Source of the DNA: Talpa occidentalis
Taxonomy: Eukaryota > Chordata > Mammalia > Eulipotyphla > Talpidae
Reading direction: 5' to 3'
DNA length: 64,000 nt
NCBI RefSeq assembly: GCF_014898055.3
Contig: NW_023604295.1
Location: 137,484,676-137,548,675 of the forward strand
Shown: piece by piece, positions 11,701 to 23,700 of the stretch
Layout: each line of letters starts with the position of its first letter
Position numbering within the stretch: the stretch's first letter is position 1
Position numbers and translations under genes: made by a program
Notes under the pieces: model-generated
The model's input: only the letters and a program-made list of their open reading frames with translations
Databases searched by the model: none
What the model was told of the DNA's origin: nothing

Positions 11701-14700
11701 AAATATCAAATCAAAAATAAATTTAGGGGGTCTCCCCTGGTGGCACAGGTGGTTGAGCGCAGCACTCTGAAGCTGTCCACAGCCTCTGCAGCGTGCGTGT
11801 GATCCCGGCCAGCCAGGGAGCTACCCACATGGCGCGCAGACCTCTCCTGTCTTACCCGCTGCTCCCCTCAAAAGTGTATTTCAGTCAGTCTGCCTATTCT
11901 GTTCCCCACTCTCTCTCTGGTGAATCCTCTCATCCTCCTGCACATCTGGCCTCTATCCCAGTTCTTGTATGTGTGAATAAATAAATCTTTAAAATAAATA
12001 AATAAACTTAGGGCCTCCTTGGTGGTGCAGCAGGTAGAATGCAGCACTGAGAAGCTGTCCGCAGCCTCTGCAGCACTGGTTTGATTCCTGGCCAGCCAGG
12101 GAGATACCCACATGGCATGGCAGACCTCTCCCATCTTGCCTGCTGCTCCCCTCAGCAGTGCTTTTAGTCCATCTGCCCGTACTGCTCCCTGCTCTGTCTC
12201 TGGTGAATCCTCTCACCCTCCCACGCCTCTGGATGTACTATACCCCAGCTCTTATAAATCTTTAAAAAATAAACAAACAAATCATCTACATCTTCATTTA
12301 AAATATATTCATACAAGGTATTATATGCAAGGTATTCAGTGACAGACACTGAGAAGTAAAGCAGAGTTTTACTCTAAGAAAATTTCGTTTATCTCGGAAA
12401 ATGAGGCAAATAAGAAAAATATACGTATACAACAAATCAGTGATATAAGACAGTAAAACAAAACCTAAATGAAGGGATATGAAAAATAAGCATTCACTAC
12501 CTACCTTACATGTAACTGGAAACATTTGAGGGCTTTTTAATGTGAAGTGATAGACTGCAATGTAAATTTGACAATGTGAAGAGAAACAGTGGAAGGGAAA
12601 GTAGACAGGAGGTTACTATAACTATCCGGGCTTGAACATGGAAAAGCAATTGAAATGCAGAGGAAATTCTGTTATAAAAAAAATTATACAAAAATCCATA
12701 AGCTACATATTTCAAAATTAGAATGACAACACTTGTCAAAATACTGGCTCATGAATCAAGAGAAAATGAAAAGTGAAAAATGAAGATAACTGATGCTTCT
12801 GGCTTAGATGAAGGAGGATATGACTGAAAACAACAAACAGAGCTGATTTGAAGGAAACAGTGATGCATTTGGTCTTAGACATACTGCATTTCCGGTGATG
12901 ATTTATATACTGAAGGGCACAGTAGGCAGCTGACAATTATAATAAGATATAAAGAAAAAAATGATGGCTGAAGATACAGATTAAGGGTTGTGAATAAGAA
13001 TCAATGAGGGAGCACGTAATGAAGACAGCAGAAGAATGTCCCAGAGGCTCTTACATGGAAGTGAATGAAAAGGGTATACAAAGCAATTACATATTGTCGT
13101 TGAAAGAGGACAATTCTTCAAACCATAGTGAAATGCAACATGTTGACACTACAAGAAATGCCAAGATTAGGTGATCCATTATATGTCAGGAAACTTTATT
13201 CCCTAGGTAGTAAAAAAGAATTAGTACGGCCGAGGGCGGCCCTCTAGAGGTCAGATGGGAGTACCCCCATTGTCTTGTTTGAAAAATGCAGCTGTTGACA
13301 TGCCTGCTCTGAACCTGTGCTTGCAGAGTTACTAAGGAGAGTATAAAACCTAGTCATTTTTGTGTAGCCCAGCAGTTCTCACTCTCCCTATTTCATTAAA
13401 GAACATATGTTCTATAGTTATGGGAAAAAAAAAAACCCTACACAGAGCATGAATGGGTAAAATTCATCTGGGGATATTTACTCTGCAAATAAAAAATGTC
13501 AACACCTTGCTTTCTACCTGTAGCAAAACACATGCAGAATACTTGACGGGAAAGTTTAAGGCGGAGTATCTAGATTGTTAGCTCATCATTTCACATCATC
13601 CTACCCACTGAGCTTTGCAAAGCTTTCTCCCTGTCAGGTGCTAGGCCATATGACAGTGACCTGCAACGCACGCTTCAGAAATGTCCCACATTGCTCTTAT
13701 TCATGGTAATGTGAAATGCTCACAAGTATTAAAATGTTATTCCTATCAGTCACTAGAATGAAATGCTAACATTAATAACTATGTCCAGGTTTGATGAGTT
13801 ATCCTACGTAGAAAGATTATTTCTTAAGAGGTCTAAGTAGTATTTTCTCCTGACTGAGATGTCCGTGTCTTGGCTCTAGAAGGCTCTCTGCCTTATAACT
13901 CCGAGGAAAGGGACAAATGAAAATTGGGAAAGAAATGTGAAAATTATTGTGGTGCCAATTTGAAAGCTGATCTGCAGATTTCAGTTGTGTCTCTTCCCTA
14001 GGAAGTAGAGAGTAAACAGCGTCTGTGTTTACTGGAGGGCGGTGGCAATTCTGAAGAGAAAGCGCCGATATCCCATTAGCCAATTCTCTCTGGTACCGTT
14101 AGTTACTGGAAATGGTCAGAACAGGGCATTTTATCTGGAGGTCAGTGAAGAGTCATATTGTTCAGTTTTGAGTATGGGAGATGAAGTGAAATCTGCTTAT
14201 TTATAAACCTTGTTTGAGTTGGCAAGGACTTCATCTTCTAAGTACAATTTATGGAGGTCTTATGATATATTGAAAGTACACAATGCAGAGGGGTTGCTAA
14301 AAAGAGTCATACATATACCCTAAATTATTTGTAGCTGGAAGATGTCAACAGGAAAGTCAAAATAATGGAGGAAGATTTAAGAAAGAGAAAACCGAAAGGA
14401 AAATGGAAAATCTCCTCCAGTGGAGTCCCGGAAAATGGAGGAAAGGTGTAGGTCAGATCTTTCTCCTTTTTCAAAGGAGAAAAAGTAATGACATCAGACA
14501 AAAATACATTAATTTCATTGTTTAAGGTTTTAATAACAATAAAAAGTCCTTCTCAGTCAGTTCTAAGAGACTCAAACAGAAAAAGTCATACTGTGAGTTC
14601 TCAAGTCCCCGTTCCCAAAACACACTGTGACATAGATCGGTAAGATGAATGTGCAGATACTTCCTAAATGATACCTACTAGTAATTAAACATAACAATCA

Positions 14701-17700
14701 TTCCTGCAATTACTAAGGACAAAAGTTGCTGGTAGATGAGGCATAAGCTTTTTGGAAAAGCCTTTTTATCTTAATCTGTCTATAAATTAGAAAGCATTTT
14801 AATCAAAATAAGAAGCTAAACTATTAGGTGAAGGCATGATCAATAATTCAAACAATGAGAAAATAACACATCTGAATGCCAGTGCTAGTTAATTTAGAAT
14901 CCTGCTTTATTAAAAAAAAAGTCACACAAATAATGTATTTTCTTTTTTTTTTTTACAAATAATGTATTTTCAATGTGTATATATATTTAATGTATATTTA
15001 AATAACTAACTTTACCTTCACAAATACAAATTATACTTTTATCATATGATTCTAGGTACATTTATAGATATTTTATCAGCTTTGACAATTTTTAGTTAAG
15101 CATTTAAACACCCCTAAAATCTTGATAGACAAGCAGAGAAGCAAGTTGGGATTTGAATGGTAGTTTCATGGCCAGCCTGTGTATATACTTATTCATGCAG
15201 TAAAGTATTGGCTAATCATACTATTATTTCAACCAAGACACATGTTTGAACATAACTTTGGAGCCCTAATTATTACTTAAAATGTCCTCAAAAAGGTAAA
15301 ACTAAACAGTATCATTTAAGCAAAATGTTACTGTATATGTTAAGACATTGCTCATCAGATAGAAGGAAATACAATTAAAGGCTAAGCTAGGAGATGTTGG
15401 TGTGACTAATACATATTCATGAAGAACAAGTATTTACCTACCAGGCTCCCAACAATCCCAGGAAGAAGAACCCCAAAACACAGAGCGGTGCCTGGCTCTT
15501 AGGAACACAGGCTGTTGTAGTTGAACTAGAGTTACATGCTGGCGAGCACTTAGCAGTACCGTGCATTTAACATATTATTTTACTTAATCTTTACAATACT
15601 ACCATTGTATACCATTATTACCCCATTTTTTTTATTGCCCCATTTTAAGATGGAGAAAGTAAAGCATAGAGAGGTTAAATAATCTGCCCAAGATCAAAGT
15701 CATATAATAAGCAGAGATACTTAATATTTACTGAATAAATGTTTGAATCTATCTTTACAAAGCTTCCGGATGACTTTAAGACGAGCTATAAACTTTTTAG
15801 GATTTTATAATTCAACTAAGGAGAAAAGCGACAATAACACAACAACAACAAAACCTTGAGATGGGCCAAAATTCCAATATACTCCGAAATGCCTCAAAGT
15901 ATAAACTCTCAAAGGTCAGAGTCAGCAGTCCAAATAATAAAAGGCAGCATGTCAATCAGATGATATATTTAACTGCTAATAGCCAAAAGTAGTTCACAAA
16001 GATCGTAAGACTTTGATTATAAACAAGGCACCTCTAAACATTTTATGATATGAAAGAAAAAAAAATTACATTATCTTATGGATAAATGTGCGCTATAGTT
16101 AGTTGGTTTACAAAAATGCTTTTAGTGTACTGCTTCCTTCACACTCCCATATTTCAAAAGGTACAATTAAACTGATAGATGGCATACAATTGAGGCCATC
16201 CAAGAATGGAAGAAAGACTGTCTTTCAGATGTCTAATAAAGTACTCATATTTTGGAGTGACATCTCCTGTGACATCAAAGCTGAGAACTTTAATCCAGAA
16301 AGTGATGTCAGGTTTTACTGATATTGTGGTCACATAAGACAAAGACGCACTCGGTGTGTCAAGGTGATCAGATCGTGTATGATAAGAAAATGAAAGGCAA
16401 ACAGATTTTTCTTTGAAATGTACTTGAAATATTACAAAATTGCAAAGTCTCTAGGTGTATTTCTATATTGGCAACAAAATTCAAAGATGAAAACATCTTG
16501 TTCATGTTAGCATTTCCCATTTTTCAATTTGGCTTTGGTCCTATGGACACTGTGGTGCTAAAATATCTTCATTAAAATACTGTACCCTTACTCTTCCCTC
16601 TAGTCCAAATTCCTAGATCTACACTTGACTCTGATTGAATTCTCATTGGCAAATAAGGATAAAATTAATTAAATTACCAATGCTTATTTTTTATAAAAAT
16701 AATTCATGCTTAGTATTATATAACCCCAAATTAGTTTGGTCCAAACTAATGTGGCCCAAGAACTGTTAAGCTCACACCTGTCATCATAGACCCAATTCTT
16801 TCTTTCTAATGTGCTATTCTCAGTGTGTTGCTAAGAACTCTCATGGCTGCAAGATGGCTGCAGGTGCTTCTACCATTACATCCTCATATATTACTGACCA
16901 GAAGCACACACTTGCACATGTGAACACACACACACACACACAGTGTTACATCCCTTTATCTCTACTGAAAGCCTAAAACATCCCTCTCCCCCAATTTCTT
17001 AGGTCAGAACTGGATTGCATGGATGTCACTGATCCAAGGGGAATGGCATTAAACATAATTAGCTTGAAATAATCTATTTTCAACTCTTGAAGCTGGGAAT
17101 GGAGTCACCCTTTCCAGATGACTGAGGAGTCTAAGGTGACAGGATTTAAACCCTGACCATCTAGAATCACTGTGATTTTTTTAAAAAGTTACTTTTAACA
17201 CGAACTATGGTAGTATTAGAAAGAACTCTAAGACATCTCCTGGCTTCTACTTATAGTTCCCTGTTTTCCCCACTGAATGTAGTAACTATCTCCTCCTGGT
17301 AACTGGGCTTCATCATCTCAACCACAGGATAATTGCCTATCTTCATACCCTTTTTTCCTGTTTACTCAGGGATGGGAAGAGCTATAAAGTGGCAAAAAAA
17401 AAAAAAAAAAGTACTCTCTGCAATCAATTTGAATTGTGTGTCTGGTGCAATATTCTGTTGGGTATTAAGGCCTCTCCATACTAGTAGAGCCTAGAAATAA
17501 GGAAAGTGGAATCGCAAACTTTGTAAATGGTTCACCAGGAAAAACTGCTGCAGATGTTTCACTCTTTTCATTAGCTTCTAGCATATCGGCTGAGGTTGCT
17601 AAATCATGGCACATCAAAGCCTGTCTTGTAATCCTTTCTGTTCTGTTCTCTCTTAGTCTAGGGGGGTTCACGTGATTCTGTTCTGTTCAATTAGAAATGA

Positions 17701-20700
17701 GCAGAAATTTAAATTGAGGATCCTGGAAATATTTTTTTTCCTTCTAATGAGCTTAAGGAATTTGAGGGAAGGGCTTCTTTGTCTGCTCTTTTTCTTTGTG
17801 TTGAGGATAATATGATATCAACTTTCACATCATAATGTGATATTTTGAGCCATCTTGTTATCAAAGAAAGGATAAAGTCAACACACTAGGGCCCATGATG
17901 AGATCACTATATCGCTGAAATGTTTCTAGAATAACCACCTCTGAGATTCCTTTTGGAAAAAAAAAAAAAAGTCTATGGCTGAAGCTACTATTAGCTACAT
18001 TCTCTGTTCCTTCAAGTCAAAACACCCTAGTTGGCAGGGACAAGTGGACACTGCAGAGAGCAGATCATCAAACTGAGTGGAACAGTAGTAGTATTCCCAG
18101 ATCCAGTTAGCTTGTAAGTGATGAGTTTGGGATTTAGTTATCTTTTTTTTTTTCTGCTATCAGGCATTGCGCAAGGATACACATCTTACTGTCTACCTGG
18201 CTTAGATTCTACTATTGACAATTAAGTTTTTCCTTGAGTAACTGATTTGGTGGAGAGATAAAGTCAAATTTCCAGGTCTATAGAACTAAGGATAAAATAT
18301 CCAAAGGCAATACATTTCCAGACTAGAAAGCATCTTAGTGGCCTGCCAGTCTTCACTGGGAATACCCTTATTTTGTTAAGATTTAAAGTGTTAGTGTAGA
18401 GAATGAGATATCAAGGATGTACTGATGGGTGATCTGTTCTAAATTATTTGACAAGGATACTTATATCAATGTCTACCAGCAAGTTTCTGGGCTCAATATT
18501 GCTATTAGGTTTGTTACTTTACTCTTATTTTCTGAATACTTTCCCTCACACGTTAGGTGATGGTCAAAATCTAGACCACGGTGAAATCTCTCAATCTGTC
18601 AAAACTCAACTCTCAGTTTTATTCTTTTTGTACTAATACTATCAGACCAAAGAAAGAGGACAAGTAATTGTAGATCAATAGACTTTCACAAAGACAGAAG
18701 GTTACAGGTAAATATCATATAGCTGCTGGTGAACAACAGGGTATTCTAATCATTCAGTCTAGTGTCTATCCATTTATTCACACAGTTATGTTACAGATAA
18801 TAGATACTAGCATATTCCAGAATATGATTCCTAGAATGTTACTTCACCTCCCACAAAAGGACAACATATCAAATAAACTTAAATAAACCACAGAACAACA
18901 TCCTCCTCCTAGATATTCATAATGTGCATCAAAGTATTAAAGGTTTTAAAAACTTATTCTGTAAATCTGCCAATTATAACCTATTATGGTCAAATATATT
19001 AGACTAGTAACTCCTTTAACTATGTCTGTTATCCTATGAAGTAAATCATTCCAAAGAATACATTTGGGAAATGTTTATCTCTACACTCTGATGGCACCAA
19101 TCAGTATTTTCTACCTCTAAGAATAAAAGTAAAAGTACCTTTTAATTACTGTTACCATGCTATGAAGTAACAATAATGAACATTTTGCAACTGTATATTG
19201 GAGCAAAAAGCCAGGAAGATTTAATAAGATACTCATGAGATCAATAAAAACTCTTGATCTTGAAATATAAACTCTTTAATTTTTAATATAAACTCTTGAA
19301 AGTATCTGAAGATACTTTCTATAATGAAGAACTCCTACAAATTCCCTGGATTATATTTTAACTGGCTCAACAAGAGAATGTCATTCCGAAAATATCTTGC
19401 TTATTATGCATTTCCATCTAAAACACGAGCAGGAGATCATATTTAAAGTGTTTCTCAAAACACATTCTATACCAGATCAATCTAATAAAGTGCAAAAAAT
19501 TAAATGCACTATATCTTTCTCTAGAACACAGGAAAATGTGCTTATATAATTTAAGAAAGAGACTTTTTACCTGATCCCAATGATCATATTAATAAAAATA
19601 CTTAAAAAATATATTTACACAGACAAATTAAACTTGTATTACAGTTAACCCATGTTCACTACCAATTTATCAGACTCTAAATGTAAGAATAACTATATCA
19701 AGAAAACAATACCAAATGGAGCACAAGAAATATAGTTTACGGGCTGGTAAGTAAAATGACTTCATTATAATACTACTAGTGGAATAAAACCAACACACGT
19801 AACTGGTACATGCAGGGGAGATACAGCCTAATGTCAACAGTTGTAGCACATTCCTTTACTAGAATGTGGTCACCCGCCACAAGTACACAAGCTCATGCAC
19901 AAGATCAAGACTTTACATATAGCTGAGATCACAGTTTCATGCAGATAACAAGAGCGTGCCAGATCATCGTACCACAGCGTGTGCGGAAGTTCTCCCCCAC
20001 CCCATGAGCCACTGCCAGCAGCTGCTGTGGAGTTTGGTTACCCATATCCGTGATATGCACGATGTCCTTTGGAGAATCTTGTTCCCTGTGGCTGTAAGTA
20101 TTCTTATTTTTATAATATTTTAGTGATGTTTTGCTATCAAAATGTTAAGTACAGAACTAGAAATTATGGAAAAGTAGACTTTTTACAATACTGAACAATT
20201 ATATACATCTCATCTCAGGTGCTTGCAATAAACACTACTTATATACCATCAAAACAAATTTACTTCCCAGGCTTAAATGAAACCAAAATAATACATATAG
20301 TAACAGTGCTCCACTGAGTAGGGAAAAAAATAACAAAAAAATATTACCTGATTTCTTTTAAAAATTTGGCAAAAATCATTCTAAGACGTGTATGATGTAT
20401 AGCTCACACAGGTAAGTTCTAAATAAAAATAACTCTTAGGATAAATAATTCTCTCACATATTATTTTAAGTTTGAAGGTTTGAGTTGAATAAAAAATTAA
20501 CCAAATCGACATTATTTGTAATTGACTACATTAGAAAGAAAGTATAGAACAGTCATTAAAATATTTTCCCTCATTTCGCTGTACCTACAGCGTACTTCAG
20601 TGTCTTCCTTTGCCTACTAATATTCTAAGTGAATTAGGGTAAAGGTAGACTGATATTTTGCTATTAGGTGACACCTGCTAAGTCACTAATGGTCATAAAA

Positions 20701-23700
20701 GCATAGAAGCAGAATTCTGGAGCCACAAGTCACCTGGAATGGTTCAGCTCTAGGCCTCTTAGCACTGTATGAACCCAGAATGGTGAGTTCGATGCTTCTG
20801 GAATACTCCAGCTTGTCTCTTAAATCAGGCCAGGGAGTGAAGAAAAAGAAAAATACAGCCAACTCTCAATAACAATAGGAGGTAGGATGGATAAGAAAAT
20901 CTGAAGATCTAAAAATATTTTTAAATTAATAACTCCAATCTCCTCTCTTAGCAAATATGTATCTTGAAATTAAAAAAAAAAATCTGCCAGATTGAAAAAA
21001 AAAAAAAGGTTTTAATTTTACCTCTGTTCTCTGCCCCCCCCTCCAACACTAGAGGAGGTACTAACAAGAACTCTATAGTCTGATATATGTGGTTGCAAAG
21101 ATGGAAACATATTTTGACATCCAGCTTTTCCTATTTGGATATTTAAAACTACTAATATCATATTTTGGCATATGAGGGCCTATCTATATTTTCATCTTTG
21201 CATAAAATGGATGACTTTATAATTTAAAGAAAGGTATTTCCTCAGTAAGGAATGATTACTTACCATAATCAGTATCAGCAGTTACATCCAACTTTCTGAC
21301 TTTGTAAATCTACAACTCAGTACTTACCAAGTAACATTTTCCTTAGAATGTAACATTTGCAAGTGATATGAATTGAAGATGACAATTTTACTCATCATCA
21401 GTATAATTCATGACAGGAGCCAGTGTGCCTTAATAAACTGGATACAATAAGACTGGGGCTTGTAACAAGACTAACCTTTCCTGATTCCTATTGTATCTAG
21501 AGCAAAACATTGAACTATTCTGCTTCAGTTCTTCTCTGATAATAACCACTCAACTAACCCAAGAGACTAATACAAAATATATACCATGTTATCAAGTTTG
21601 TTACATGAATCATTTTAATTAGCAACGAGTAATGTCTAAGTCTAATAAACAAGAATCATGAACTCTGAATACAGGCCACTCTTTGCATACTGAGTGCAGC
21701 AGAATCTCTCACAGAGCACTGATGCCTTAGTGCAAGGTAAAAAAAGGGGCAATCCTTGCTGTTCCTACATAATTAGAATGAACTAGGATTTGACCCAAAT
21801 TAAAATAAAAACAAGTGTATTTTATGACAAAAATCATCAGAAAAAAATTTTCAATAAAGGGTCAAGTTACAAAACTTAAATTTATCATATCCATTAATTT
21901 GCCTTCTAAAAAATGTTTGTTAGATTCCGGAAGTTAATATTATATTGGCTTTAAATATATAACTAAACTTTAACTTGTTATAAATCACTTAACTTTCATT
22001 AAAGTACCATTCTTCTATTTTCTGGTTAAAGGAGAAAAGAAATACCTTAATTTAAATATTTATATCTGGTTCACCACCAGTCCAATTCTAAAAAATATTT
22101 TGCATGAGTTAAACAGTCTTTAATATCTCTACAACAAAATTAAAAGTTTGCCAGTTAATTTTTCCCATTGAACGTAAGCTACCCAGAATCAATTTTATAT
22201 AAGCAATTTCTGTGTCAACATGGAATTCCATTATTAAAAGCAATATTTAAGAACATTTTGATGTGTTGTTATGATCATCTCTGACAAAAGTAGCATCCTT
22301 ATTAAGTAGAAACAATAGAACAGGAAGAAAATACTGCAGATAAAATTTGATGAACATATTTTGTGCTTGCCACTTATAATGGAGTACATATCCTTAATTA
22401 AGTGCACACGTCATGGAAACTGGCATACATACAAAGTGAGCAGGTAAAAGATCACTTTGTCACATGGTAAGGTCAGAGGAATGACCCTGTCATATACAAT
22501 AACTTCAAATCTTGGGCTTCACGGTGATTGAAAAGGCATGTTCAGTGACCTGTTATTACTTACAAGTTTATAAATTAGAAAGGTGCAGTGAGAGAGTAAT
22601 AAAGTCTGAGAGTAATAAAATAACTGTTACAAATACTTAAGTTCTTCACTTACCTCATCTGGATTAGCATTAAAGGTGAGGCTGCCTTCATCCAGCTGCA
22701 TATACAATTTTCTAAAAGAAAATCCTAGAGGTGGGTTCTTATTGTATATGGAACAGTGACCCCAAGTGGATTTACACAAGCTGTAAAAGAGAAAAATATT
22801 ACCAAAAATATTACTATATTTAACTTCCTAAGTTAAACATATATACATGTCATAAAAAGTAAAATGAAATAATAAAATTGGATCTTATTCTAAAATATAA
22901 TTTTTTTAAATTCTGTAATTGTTTTTTATTAACTAAAGCATGATAGAACATTTTGCAATTTAGCAATTTTGATAGCCCGTAATAAATGTGAGTTACAAAG
23001 ATGAATAGTATTTGTAAATGCTATCTGAAGTTAAATACAAGGTATTAATAATAACAGCAACATTTACCAATTGCTTACTAAGTACAAGACATTAATTAAA
23101 ACATTTAGTAGGATTAACTTACTTAATCTTTACAACAATTCTATGTTGGACAAACAAATAAAGAAATATAGACATGATGAATAAAGAGTTGCCCAAGGTT
23201 ACATGGCTAATTTGTGGAGAGACAGGATTTGCAGCTAACGAGTCTTGCTTCAGAGTTTGCAATCTGAACCAAGAAGTGAACCAGGATCTATTAACCTATG
23301 AGCACTAATGTGAAATAAAACTGAACGGAAATGGAGGGGGGGAGATTGCTGGGCAGAAGAGGAACTTCATTTTTTTTTTAAATAATGCATATTTAAGCAA
23401 CAGGCAAATTAAGCACAAAAATAGTTACAACTTTTAACTGCAATATATACATCAAAAGGTGATATGAAGTACAGCTATTTTTAAGGCACTGTTTCAAAAA
23501 CACTGGTTTTTCACTCTCACAGAGATACAAGATTGTTTAAAAATTCTATAAAATCTAAAATGCTGTCAGTTCATATGTGAAAACATGCAATTTCTATAGA
23601 TTGGGAGAGCTGTTCAAACACTGTACAGATGTATTAGCTAGTTATTATTTGAAAGCTAAAGTTCTATCTTATTACAATACCTAGAAATTCAGCCCATGTA

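Larger units (their letters stand above)
8260..22653 (-). other. FBXO8: FBXO8 intron 3 (14.4 kb)
   Basis: A long AT-rich intron. It contains a purine/TG microsatellite (10,686-10,763), a tandem SINE pair (11,726-12,282), a MIR (about 15,550-15,740), a short CA tract (16,928-16,942) and a GC-richer unexplained island (about 19,850-20,100). The other stretches show no supportable feature. Confidence 0.8.

Noticed and set aside
17465..17671. 68-codon minus-strand frame MNPPRLRENRTERITRQ as a possible gene
   Set aside because: No family is recognised, no splice or promoter signals fit, and it lies in FBXO8 intron 3. It is possibly an old LTR segment.
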